In this document: piece by piece, positions 1-8,369 of the stretch | How the letters are laid out: each line of letters begins with the position of its first letter | Numbering within the stretch: the first letter of the stretch is position 1 | DNA from: Candidatus Phosphoribacter baldrii | GTDB lineage: Bacteria > Actinomycetota > Actinomycetes > Actinomycetales > Dermatophilaceae | NCBI GenBank assembly: GCA_016704565.1 | Contig: JADIZV010000001.1 | Location: forward strand, 682,001-746,000 | Direction: 5' to 3' | DNA length: 64,000 bases | Notes under the pieces: generated by a model | What the model saw: the letters and a program-made list of their open reading frames with translations, nothing else | What the model was told of the DNA's origin: nothing | Databases searched by the model: none | Made by a program: the position numbers and the translations under genes

Positions 1-975
1 CTCACCCTCGTGCAGATGATCGGGACGCTCATCCTCTCGCTGGGCCTGCCGAGCCTCTTCGCCTCCATCGACAGCGGCGAGCACATCGACAACCGAACCA
101 TGGTCAGCGGCTATGTCGTCATGCGGGTGCCGATGATCATCCAATGGCTGCGAGCCGCCCGAGCGGACTCGGCCCGGCGCGGCGTCTGTCTCATCTATGC
201 CCGGACCATTGCCGTGGCCCAGACCGGGTGGGTGGTCCTCGCGTTGGCGCCGCTCACGCTGTGGCCCAGCGTCACCCTGGCCTTGCTGCTCATCTCGGTG
301 GAAATCGTGGGGCCGGTCTTGGTGTCCCGGCGGCACGGCGGCACCCCGTGGCATCCGCATCACATCGCCGAGCGCTATGGCCTGTTGGTCATCATCGCCT
401 TGGGCGAAGGGCTGCTTGGCACGATGGCGGCGTTGTCCACGTTGTTCGACGCATCGGGGTGGTCGGTCGACTTCGTCCTGGTCGGCTTGGCCGGCGTCGG
501 GTTGACCTTCGGCATCTGGTGGTCCTACTTCCTGTTCCCCAGCGGGGACCTACTGCACCACCATCGCGCTCGCTCCCCCATCTGGGGAAACGGGCACATC
601 CCCCTGCTTATCGCGGTCGTCGCCGTGGGAGGCGGACTGCACCTCGCGGCATACTCGCTCGGTGGTGAGGCGGCCTTGAGCCCCACGGCGACGATCCTCG
701 CTGTCGCGGTGCCGGTCGCGGCATACATCGTGCTCGTTTATGCCCTCTTCGGTGCGTTGACCCGGGCCCTGCGGCCGATGCACTGGTGGATGCTGGCCGG
801 ATCGATGGCGCTCACCGTGACGGCGGTCGGCTTCGTCGCGGCGGGTGGCGCCATGCCCGTCGGGCTCATCGTCGTCGCCGCGGTGCCCTGGGTGACCGTC
901 GTCGGTCAGGAGATCGAGGCATTCCGCCACGAGCGTGAGTCGCCCGTGGCCAGCCGCGAGTCGGTTGGCACTTAA
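1..975 (+). CDS. LtrA-family membrane protein (5'-truncated by window edge)
   Basis: The reading frame is open from base 1, so the start lies before the window. The visible 324 residues are mostly hydrophobic membrane segments. The segment HIAERYGLLVIIALGEGLLG (about residues 120-140) is the hallmark of the low-temperature-requirement A (LtrA) family, whose members are integral membrane proteins of unclear biochemical function. A second family member lies at 45915-47204 and shares the HIAERYGL...LGE core. The stop codon TAA is itself inside a 56-bp repeat-like element at 967-1022. Family assignment is firm; function is not known. Confidence 0.85.
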   Translation, partial: LTLVQMIGTLILSLGLPSLFASIDSGEHIDNRTMVSGYVVMRVPMIIQWLRAARADSARRGVCLIYARTIAVAQTGWVVLALAPLTLWPSVTLALLLISVEIVGPVLVSRRHGGTPWHPHHIAERYGLLVIIALGEGLLGTMAALSTLFDASGWSVDFVLVGLAGVGLTFGIWWSYFLFPSGDLLHHHRARSPIWGNGHIPLLIAVVAVGGGLHLAAYSLGGEAALSPTATILAVAVPVAAYIVLVYALFGALTRALRPMHWWMLAGSMALTVTAVGFVAAGGAMPVGLIVVAAVPWVTVVGQEIEAFRHERESPVASRESVGT

Positions 976-1022
976 ATCGATGAGATGGCAGTTGTTTCTG
1001 CCCGGAAACCGGTTCACGTGCC
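967..1022. repeat. 56-bp dispersed palindromic element, copy 1 (degenerate)
   Basis: This begins GGCACTTAA, has a central AGTTGTTTCTGCC core, and ends GGAAACCGGTTCACGTGCC. It has the same length and the same conserved ends and centre as a near-perfect hairpin at 8260-8315, but its left arm has diverged, so it no longer forms a strong stem. It overlaps the stop codon of the LtrA gene. Confidence 0.55.
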
Positions 1023-1076
1023 AGCTCAGCACAGGATCTCGGGCGATCCCGTTGGGATGCCCCTACAGTCTGTCCC

Positions 1077-3815
1077 GTGTCTCCCACCACGTGGCCGTTT
1101 GTCGGACGTGACGACGTCCTGCGCGAGGTCCGCGGACGGCTTGACGAGGGCCGTCACGTCGTCCTCACCGGGGCTGCCGGACTGGGCAAGACCCGGTTGG
1201 CGCACGAGATCACCGAGTCGTATGCCGCCTCCGGCACCCCTGTCGTGCGCGTCGTCGCCAGCCCCGCAACGGCTCCGCTGCCGCTGGCACCGTTGGCCTC
1301 GCTCGTCGGAGGCGCGGTGGGCGGCGATGCCGTGGCCGCAGCACAGCGGACGATCGCCGCGCTCGGTCGCCAGTTCCCTGCGCACTCGCCTGCGCACTCG
1401 CCTGCCCAGTCGCCTGCCCACTCAGCCCGCTGGTCAGCCCAGTCGAACGACCGACCGAACGGCTCCCCCGGCGGCGCGACAACCACACCGCTGCTGAGTG
1501 TCGACGACCTGCACCTGCTCGACGAGGCGAGCGCCATCGTCGTGCACCAGCTCATCACCGGCGGGTCGGTCCGGTTACTGGCCACCGTGCGAAGCTCGGC
1601 GGACTGCCCGCCCGCCGTCGACCGCCTACGCCAGGCTCCGGGCGTCGACCACGTCACCCTCGGCACCCTGGCCGACGCCGACATCGCCGCCATGGTCGAG
1701 CGAGCCCTGGGCTCCCCGCTGTCCGGGCACGCTCGCGGTGTCATCGTCGGCGCGGCGGCCGGCAACCCGATGTACGCCAGGGAACTCGTCGAGGGATCAC
1801 TGGCCGCCGGGGCCATGCAGCGGCATGGTGGCGTTTACGGGTTCGAGGCCGAGATGGTCGCCACGCCGCTGCTGGAGGAGGTCGTTCTCGCTCGTCTGGC
1901 ACCCTTCGACGGGGCCGAGCGATCCACGCTGGAACTCCTGGCCGTCGGCGGGCGGCTTGAGCAGGCCCTCGTGGAGCGGGTCGTCGGCTTCGAGCCGCTC
2001 GAGCGGCTGGAACGGGTGGGCATCGTCGTTGCCGATACGGGCGAGGGCCGCCCCGGTGGCCTGGTCCTGGACCTAGGACATCCGCTCTACCGAGAGCTCA
2101 CCCGAGCCCGGCTCGGTGCGCTGGCCCGGATGCGGATCTACCGCACCCTCGCCGAGGCCGACGCCGACTCGTCCGAGTCAACGCGATCTCTGGACGAACA
2201 GTTGCGCTCGGCCGTATGGAGCGTTCGTGGCGGCCTGAGCATCGACCCGGCAATCCTGTCGGCATCGGCACATCGTGCGGTGGCCATCGGCAACACGCCG
2301 TTGGCCGCCGAACTCGCCCATGAAGCAAGCAGCCGCACCGGGACCACAGCGGACGCCCTGCTCGCCTCGTGGTGCCTGTCACTCAACGGCGATCACGCGC
2401 GCGCGATCACGGTGCTGCGCACGGCCCGCGAGACCGAGACGGATCCATGGATGCGGGCAGCTCTGCGCCTGCGGATCGCCGAGGAGCACTGGTGGTTCGG
2501 TGACCTGGACGCCGGCCTGGCCGTGCTCGATGAAGCCACCGGCGAACCCGGCCCCTGGGATGCCCTCGTCCACGCGCAACGCTCGGCCCACGCCGCGATG
2601 GCCGGCAACCTCCCCGTTGCGGTCCAGCTCGGTGAGACGTTGGTCGAGGACCCGCACCCATGGGTGAGATTCGTTGCTGCCGTGGGATATTGCCTTGGCC
2701 TGATCTTCAGCGACGATGCCGAGAAGGGGCTGGCCGCCTCGCGTGCCCTGTCGCACAGCCTGATCGGCGTCGATGTCCAGCCCGTCGGAGACCCGGGTCA
2801 GCATCACGCGATCCAGATCCTCGGCATGCTCGCAACGGGCGATCTGGATCAGGCGCGGGAGGCCGCGGAGGCGGCATACGCGGCAGCCCAGCTCTCCCCC
2901 TCACAACAGGCGCGGGCGTGGGCGGCCATGCTCGTCGGTCTCGTGACCGAGGTCACCGGCGACGTCACCGCATGCGTCCGGGCGCTCGCTGAGGCCGAGC
3001 GACTGTGGAGCACGGTGCGCGTCTGGGGCTTCGCGGTGTGGTGCGGCGCTGCCCTGGCTCGCGCTCAAGCCGAGAGCGGGGACCTCGACGAGGCAGCGGT
3101 GACGTTGCAGCGGGTCGAAGGATTCCCTCGGCCGCCGCAGATGCTCTGCGGGCACCTGCTGGATCTGGCCCGGGCCTGGGTCGCCTTCGGCACCGGCGAC
3201 CGCGCCGGTGCGACGGCACATGTCGCGGCTTCGGTGCAGCACGCCCGGGCCACCCACGCGCCGGCCAACGAGGCCGAAGCCTGGCACGAGGCGGCCCGGT
3301 TGGGAGTGCTCGACCTGCTCGACCCGGCAGCCGGGCCATCAGGGTGGTCCCGACCCCGGTCGGCGCTGGCCGCCGCGAGGTTCGACCTCGTCGACGCCCG
3401 GCGCACCGGCGAGCCAGCCGCATGGGAACGGGCCGCCGCCGGCTTCGCGTCACTCGGTGCCCACGGGTATGCCGCCGAAGCCGCAAGCGGTGCGGCCGCG
3501 GCATACCGGAAGGTGGGAGCCAGCCGCGACGCCGCCCGGATGGACGCGGTGGCCGGCACCCATCTCGCCCGGACGGCGGGACTGGTCACGCCGCTGGTGG
3601 CCCGTCGAACGGGCACCGGGCCCCTCACCGCCCGGGAGGCCGAGATCGCACGCCTCGCGGCAGGTCGGCTGAGCAACCGCCAGATCGCCGAGCACCTCGT
3701 CGTCAGCGAACGGACGGTGGAGAACCACCTCTACCGGATCTTCATCAAGCTCGCCGTCACCGGGCGGGACGATCTGGCCACCGCGCTCGCGGGCGTGGCC
3801 GACGACAACGATTGA
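1077..3815 (+). CDS. LuxR-family ATP-binding transcriptional regulator (LAL type)
   Basis: A 912-residue regulator with a GTG start. The N-terminus carries a P-loop (GAAGLGKT, residues 32-39) inside an AAA/STAND-type ATPase domain, with an acidic Walker B-like LLSVDDLHLLD near residue 145. A long helical, TPR-like middle follows. The last ~65 residues form a LuxR-type helix-turn-helix (LTAREAEIARLAAGRLSNRQ and SERTVENHLYRIFIKL). Such proteins act as ATP-dependent, ligand-sensing transcription activators in the cytoplasm. An odd 12-bp tandem repeat (HSPA units, 1378-1430) lengthens the linker after the P-loop. The regulator lies just upstream of two exported-protein genes, but its targets cannot be deduced. 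Confidence 0.9.
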   Translation: MSPTTWPFVGRDDVLREVRGRLDEGRHVVLTGAAGLGKTRLAHEITESYAASGTPVVRVVASPATAPLPLAPLASLVGGAVGGDAVAAAQRTIAALGRQFPAHSPAHSPAQSPAHSARWSAQSNDRPNGSPGGATTTPLLSVDDLHLLDEASAIVVHQLITGGSVRLLATVRSSADCPPAVDRLRQAPGVDHVTLGTLADADIAAMVERALGSPLSGHARGVIVGAAAGNPMYARELVEGSLAAGAMQRHGGVYGFEAEMVATPLLEEVVLARLAPFDGAERSTLELLAVGGRLEQALVERVVGFEPLERLERVGIVVADTGEGRPGGLVLDLGHPLYRELTRARLGALARMRIYRTLAEADADSSESTRSLDEQLRSAVWSVRGGLSIDPAILSASAHRAVAIGNTPLAAELAHEASSRTGTTADALLASWCLSLNGDHARAITVLRTARETETDPWMRAALRLRIAEEHWWFGDLDAGLAVLDEATGEPGPWDALVHAQRSAHAAMAGNLPVAVQLGETLVEDPHPWVRFVAAVGYCLGLIFSDDAEKGLAASRALSHSLIGVDVQPVGDPGQHHAIQILGMLATGDLDQAREAAEAAYAAAQLSPSQQARAWAAMLVGLVTEVTGDVTACVRALAEAERLWSTVRVWGFAVWCGAALARAQAESGDLDEAAVTLQRVEGFPRPPQMLCGHLLDLARAWVAFGTGDRAGATAHVAASVQHARATHAPANEAEAWHEAARLGVLDLLDPAAGPSGWSRPRSALAAARFDLVDARRTGEPAAWERAAAGFASLGAHGYAAEAASGAAAAYRKVGASRDAARMDAVAGTHLARTAGLVTPLVARRTGTGPLTAREAEIARLAAGRLSNRQIAEHLVVSERTVENHLYRIFIKLAVTGRDDLATALAGVADDND

Positions 3816-3843
3816 GCCAGGCCGAGTACTCACCCGGGGCGGC

Positions 3844-3860
3844 TGAGTGGTCACCACTCA
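3844..3860. promoter_or_regulatory. 17-bp perfect palindrome upstream of exported-protein gene
   Basis: TGAGTGGT-C-ACCACTCA is a perfect dyad with a single central base, too tight to fold as a terminator hairpin but well shaped for a dimeric DNA-binding protein. It sits 36 bp before the start of the gene at 3896. A smaller palindrome GAGTACTC lies at 3824-3831. It could be an operator, perhaps for the LuxR-type regulator immediately upstream; that link is inferred from position only. Confidence 0.4.
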
Positions 3861-3895
3861 CGACGGGGGTGAGCGGGGTGCGGTGATCTTGGAGC

Positions 3896-5074
3896 ATGGC
3901 TGGACTCGACGACGCGCTCGCACGCATCGCCAACGACCCTGCATGGGCGGACGCGGTACGCACCAACCCCACCGACGCGCTGCGGGGTTTCGACCTCGGG
4001 CCCGACGAGCTGGCCCGGCTTGAGCACGCCTTGGGGACCCATCCCGGACCGCCCGCGGCCATCTTCCAGGCACCGCCCACGGCGTCGGCCCCGCCCGCGG
4101 CCCCGCCCGCGGTGGCGACTCCGGCCGCGGTCGGCGGGCCGACGCCCGTCGCTGGAGGCATTGGCGCGGGGAAGTTCCCGCTTGTCCTGGCGGGACTGGC
4201 GTTGGCCGGGGGCGCTGTCGGGGTCGGCGTCGGCGCGAGCGGCGCGCTCGGATCGGCCACCGGCGCAACCCTGCGGGCTGACGCGGCAACGATCTACGGC
4301 TGCAGCGACGACACCAACCGTGGCCCGGCCGTGGCCACCCTGCATCGCGGTGACCGGGTCTGGGTCATCGGTCGCTCCGGGACCTCGTGGTTGGTCATTC
4401 GCCACCCAGACCAACTCACCGCTCCCGCGTGGATCTCGGCGGCGAGCCTGGTCAACTCCGGTGATCCGACGAAGCTGCCCGAGCTGACCTGCAGCACGGC
4501 GCTCACCCTTGCGGCGATCGTCCCGACGGCTGCGACCACTTCGGGCGCCACGGCGACCGGCGTTCCCACGGCGACCTCCACCGGGACCGCCGTGCCGACC
4601 GCGCCGGCCAGCACCTCCCCCACGACCAGTTCGTCGAGCACCTCGAAGTCGTCCACCTCGTCCTTGAGCTCGACCAGCTCGACGTCGTCCAGCTCGTCGA
4701 GCTCGTCGAGCACCACGACCACGCCGCCGCCGGACACGACCGGGCCCACGCTCACCCTGACGACGGACTCGGGCTTCCTCTACTCCGAGGGTGGGGTGAC
4801 CTGCACGGCATACAAGCAGCAGGTGACCGCCGCCGTGACCGCGAGTGACCCGAGCGGCGCCACCATCGACGCCGTCACCTGGAAGGCCGGCACCCTCTCC
4901 GGCTCCGCAACGAAGGTGGCAACGGGCAGCTACCGGATCGGGCCGGTCTACAGCAACCACAGCGGGACCATCCCGATGACCATCACCGTCACCGCCCACG
5001 ACGGCAAGGGCAACACCTCGACCAAGTCGACCACCGTCGACTTCCGCCAGATCGCCGAAACGTGCATCGGCTGA
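3896..5074 (+). CDS. Membrane-anchored protein: leader-like helical N-domain, TM, SH3-like and Ig-like domains
   Basis: A 392-residue protein. Residues 1-45 (LDDALARIANDPAWADAVRT..., FDLGPDELARLEHAL) resemble the short helical domains of the Nif11/Os1348 (NHLP leader) clan. An Ala/Pro linker follows, then one hydrophobic segment (about residues 92-120). Next is an SH3-like beta region (about 130-200), a Ser/Thr-rich linker (about 210-275, low complexity), and a C-terminal Ig-like domain with TTGPTLTLTTDSG. The topology suggests a short cytoplasmic N-terminus and an extracellular remainder. It appears to form an operon with the next gene (5 bp apart). The function is unknown. Confidence 0.7.
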   Translation: MAGLDDALARIANDPAWADAVRTNPTDALRGFDLGPDELARLEHALGTHPGPPAAIFQAPPTASAPPAAPPAVATPAAVGGPTPVAGGIGAGKFPLVLAGLALAGGAVGVGVGASGALGSATGATLRADAATIYGCSDDTNRGPAVATLHRGDRVWVIGRSGTSWLVIRHPDQLTAPAWISAASLVNSGDPTKLPELTCSTALTLAAIVPTAATTSGATATGVPTATSTGTAVPTAPASTSPTTSSSSTSKSSTSSLSSTSSTSSSSSSSSSTTTTPPPDTTGPTLTLTTDSGFLYSEGGVTCTAYKQQVTAAVTASDPSGATIDAVTWKAGTLSGSATKVATGSYRIGPVYSNHSGTIPMTITVTAHDGKGNTSTKSTTVDFRQIAETCIG

Positions 5075-5079
5075 GGAGC

Positions 5080-8000
5080 ATGATGACCACCCCACCTGCC
5101 CCCGCCCCCGCCCCTGCCAATGCCGCTGCCGCTGCCGCTGCCGCTGCCGCCCGATCCTCGCGAACCCGCTGGCTGGTCAGCTCCATCGTCGTCCTCGTCA
5201 TGGCGGTTGGCGGTGCTCTTGCCGGACGGATGCTGCGACCCGCGACCCCGAGTCTCCCGACGGCATACCCCGTCCTGCCGGCCACCTCGGTCACCGCGCG
5301 CGATGGGAGCGTATCCCCCGTCACCGCGCAGGCGCCCCTCCCCACCGGGTATGCCGTGCAGCCGGCGGTCTACGCGGCCGCCGGGGCACCCCCGCAGCCA
5401 GTCGCCGTCGGCGGCGGCATGACGATCGGCGCGGGGCGCCCGGTCGCCAACCCCGGCGGGGCCCCGGATCTGCGGGCCGACCCGGAAGCGGGCGTCCCCG
5501 GAGCGGCCCCTGCCCGCAGCGCCCCGCCGGCGGCACCGGACGTGAGCGACGACATCGCGCTGCGGATGGTGACGACGCGCTACGAGGAGCTGACGGGGGT
5601 CGCGGGCGTGCGCCCGACGGCCAGCGGCGCCGCGACTGGTGCCGCCAGCGGGTCGCCGAATGCGACTCCCTCTGGCGGCACCGGTGGGGGACTCGTTCCG
5701 GGCTTCTCGACCGATCTGAGCAAGGTCCCGATCCGGGCGTTCACTGACCCGTGTGTCCTCACCCCGAACGCGCCCGGCTGCGGAGCCGGGGTGTCCGCCA
5801 TCGTCCTGGGGATCCGTCAGATGCCGGAGTTCCAGACTCTGTGGGTCGGCCAGGTCCGCCGCACCGACCTGTATGCCGGTGAGTGCGCTCGGCAGTTCCC
5901 TCTCACCCCGATCGACTGGGCCTCCGACAGCGTCTTCGCGGTGGCGGTCAACCAGCCGGTGGTCGCCCGGCTGGACCTGCAGCTGCGCACCCCGGGCGTC
6001 TTCGGCTCGGCCATCCGCATCTCCCACCAGGGAGCGTTGGTGACGAACGAGACTGCGACGCCATCGGCCGACATCGCGGCGGTCTGGGTTGACGCCTTCG
6101 AACGGGGCGCGCAGACTCCCGCAATCCCCTTGTGCCTCAAGGTGTCCCGGCAGGTCATGGAGACCAACCGGGATGGCTGCCTGGGCGAGTTCAACTACTA
6201 CACGTGGCAGGACTGCACGTCGACGTTCACCATGTCGGTGAGCACCGGGTGTGGCTCCTTTTCGACCGATCCCTTGTGCGAACAACTCAGTGGCGTGCTC
6301 GGCGGTCGGGAGCTCCCCCGGGTCCGCCAGGGGCCGTTCGGTCTCCAATACTCCTACGATCCGCAATGGGCAAACTGGGACCCCCAGTTCGGCAGGCAGT
6401 CCGGGCTGACCGAGGCGAACCAGCGACGGCCGGTCCGCCTCACGCCGGTGGACGCGCTCAACCTCGAGGTGGCCGTCCCCACCCATTCGGTGACCCTGAG
6501 CGACCCGACCGCGGTCAACGCCAACAACCTGCAGGAGAGTCGTCTGGCGGTGACCGGGCACGCCATGGTCGCTGCGGCCGGCTACGCCCCCGGGACCGAC
6601 TGTCGAACGGTCGATCCGTCGATCGCCAGCACCACCTTGCCAGTCACGCGACAAGGCGCCCAGACGCGCTACTGGACTCCCGACCCCGGCGCCCCGGCCA
6701 GCCGCGAAGGCGTCATCAACCTCACGATGCCGCAGCTGGCTGCCGGTGAGGCCGTCGACATCTGCGTCTTCTGGTATCAGTTGCCGACCCGCTCCTATGA
6801 CAACGTGGTCGTCACGGCGATCGAACGGCATACCGTCGTCCCCCCTGCCCGAGCGGCCACTGAACTGGCCTTCGTCGGGGTCGGTCGCGGCGGTGACGCG
6901 CCCGGCACGCCCGCAGGGTCGATCGAGGCCGAGCTGGCCCGCTGGACCTTCCAGGTCATCGGTGACCGGCCGCTGACGACGGCGTGCGGGTTCCCGTCGG
7001 GCAACGCGCCCGACCCGGTGATCCTGCGCCCGTTGGGCGACCCGGGGTTCCTGTGCCGGATCGGCACGAGCGCCTTCCTGTTCGAGCCGCGAGACATCGA
7101 GTTGTTCACCACCGACATCACCACCAACCGACCCGAAGGCCGCACCCGGATCCACATCGACAACCGAGGGTGCAGCATGAGCGACTGTGGGGCACCGCGT
7201 CGGGCCCGGATCGAGCTGAGTGACGGGACGTGGATGGACCTGTCGGTCCGCAAGGTGCCGTTCGCGACGACGCCGATGCTGCCCGGTGGCCGGATCGCTG
7301 CGCAGTGGTCGGCCGACCAGTGGCAGATCGACCCGTCCGGGTTCCAAGGAGTGATCCCGACGTTGCGCACACCGGTCCGCCAGAGTGCCCCGGCGCTGGA
7401 CACCTTCGGGCTGCGGGTGAGGCCCAACGAGGCCAACCCGTCCAGCGCCCTCGACCTCACCTGGCAAGCCGACCGGGAGGCCACCGTGATGGTGTCGGCG
7501 CGGGCGCTCGTCCCGGCCTACCTGGCGCCCACCTGCCAGGACACTCTCGTTGGGCCGACCCAGCCGGCCAACTCGGGCGTGCTCACTGTGCCCGGGCTCT
7601 GTCCCAACACGGAGTACGCCTTCGCGGTGACCGTCGTCGATGCCACGACGGGGGCGTCGCAGGTCTACGACTGGGCCAGAGGCGGCACCCGACTCGACCT
7701 GCTGAGCGGCCTGTCATTCAACCTCATCGGGCGCACGAAGGCGCCGGTGCTGCCACCCGAGTTCATCGCCAGTTGGTCGGTGAGCGCTGCCGATCCGCCG
7801 CTCGGGTCGCCGGCCTCGCTGGCTCCCGGACCCTCCGAAGGGACCCTCGCCGCCCTGACGGTGCGGATCGGCGAGCACACCCTGGTCTCCCGGACCGATG
7901 CGCCCTCGACGTGCACCCGGATGACACCCGGGACGGCCTTGGCTGGCGGGTTCGACAGTGGCCAGCCGATCGGTCAGATGCGGATCCAGGTGGCATACAC

Positions 8001-8166
8001 CCTCGTCGCACCGGGCGCGGGCAACTGCGCCGGGCCGGCCGGGGTGACGTCCTTCAGCATCCAACAGGACGTCGTCTGGGACGGCCGCAGCGAACGCTCC
8101 TACCGGCTCAGCGCCGCCGACGGCCGGACCGTGATGCTCACCCTGCGACCCGCCACGCGCGACTGA
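5080..8166 (+). CDS. Large exported, membrane-anchored protein with fibronectin-like modules
   Basis: About 1028 residues. A GAGGAG ribosome site at 5073-5078 precedes tandem ATGs at 5080 and 5083; either could start translation. An Ala-rich tract from a (CTGCCG)n microrepeat (about 5120-5150) precedes one transmembrane segment (WLVSSIVVLVMAVGGALAG). A low-complexity Ala/Pro/Gly region follows, then a large Cys-containing extracellular part. The C-terminal third contains beta-sandwich-like stretches (for example LTWQADREATVMVSARALVP, LCPNTEYAFAVTVVD) reminiscent of fibronectin type III. It follows the previous gene by 5 bp. No enzyme motif is visible. It is probably a cell-surface or envelope protein of unknown role. 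Confidence 0.7.
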   Translation: MMTTPPAPAPAPANAAAAAAAAAARSSRTRWLVSSIVVLVMAVGGALAGRMLRPATPSLPTAYPVLPATSVTARDGSVSPVTAQAPLPTGYAVQPAVYAAAGAPPQPVAVGGGMTIGAGRPVANPGGAPDLRADPEAGVPGAAPARSAPPAAPDVSDDIALRMVTTRYEELTGVAGVRPTASGAATGAASGSPNATPSGGTGGGLVPGFSTDLSKVPIRAFTDPCVLTPNAPGCGAGVSAIVLGIRQMPEFQTLWVGQVRRTDLYAGECARQFPLTPIDWASDSVFAVAVNQPVVARLDLQLRTPGVFGSAIRISHQGALVTNETATPSADIAAVWVDAFERGAQTPAIPLCLKVSRQVMETNRDGCLGEFNYYTWQDCTSTFTMSVSTGCGSFSTDPLCEQLSGVLGGRELPRVRQGPFGLQYSYDPQWANWDPQFGRQSGLTEANQRRPVRLTPVDALNLEVAVPTHSVTLSDPTAVNANNLQESRLAVTGHAMVAAAGYAPGTDCRTVDPSIASTTLPVTRQGAQTRYWTPDPGAPASREGVINLTMPQLAAGEAVDICVFWYQLPTRSYDNVVVTAIERHTVVPPARAATELAFVGVGRGGDAPGTPAGSIEAELARWTFQVIGDRPLTTACGFPSGNAPDPVILRPLGDPGFLCRIGTSAFLFEPRDIELFTTDITTNRPEGRTRIHIDNRGCSMSDCGAPRRARIELSDGTWMDLSVRKVPFATTPMLPGGRIAAQWSADQWQIDPSGFQGVIPTLRTPVRQSAPALDTFGLRVRPNEANPSSALDLTWQADREATVMVSARALVPAYLAPTCQDTLVGPTQPANSGVLTVPGLCPNTEYAFAVTVVDATTGASQVYDWARGGTRLDLLSGLSFNLIGRTKAPVLPPEFIASWSVSAADPPLGSPASLAPGPSEGTLAALTVRIGEHTLVSRTDAPSTCTRMTPGTALAGGFDSGQPIGQMRIQVAYTLVAPGAGNCAGPAGVTSFSIQQDVVWDGRSERSYRLSAADGRTVMLTLRPATRD

Positions 8167-8259
8167 GGTGGGTGGGCGGCATACGCCGATCCTGTATGCC
8201 GCCCGCTCACCTGCCGCCCGCTCACCTGCCGCTCGACCGCCCGCCCCGCCACTTGCGCT

Positions 8260-8315
8260 GGCACTTAACGCGGTTTCCTGGGAGTTGTTTCTGCCAGGAA
8301 ACCGCGTTAAGTGCC
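8260..8315. terminator. Near-perfect 22-bp hairpin between convergent genes (56-bp dispersed element, copy 2)
   Basis: The left arm (8260-8281) and right arm (8294-8315) are perfect 22-bp inverted repeats around a 12-base loop GAGTTGTTTCTG. It lies between the plus-strand exported-protein gene ending at 8166 and the minus-strand aminotransferase ending at 8370, so it is well placed as a bidirectional terminator. No U-tract is present. The same 56-bp length, ends and central core recur at 967-1022, so this is also a dispersed element and not simply a local hairpin. Confidence 0.6.
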
Positions 8316-8369
8316 CGTCGAGCGGGAACGCGCGGCGGCGGAAGCGCCGTGCGGCGGCATACGCCAGGC

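Noticed and set aside
1378..1430. Tandem 12-bp repeat considered as CRISPR or VNTR locus
   Set aside because: In-frame HSPA-type codon repeat within the LuxR regulator; no spacers.
3851..5095. Long minus-strand open frame opposite the leader-domain protein
   Set aside because: Gly/Arg-rich composition is typical of high-GC shadow frames; the plus-strand gene has domain content and a start.
4948..7467. 839-codon minus-strand open frame
   Set aside because: Shadow of the exported-protein gene; no family similarity and biased Arg/Gly/His composition.
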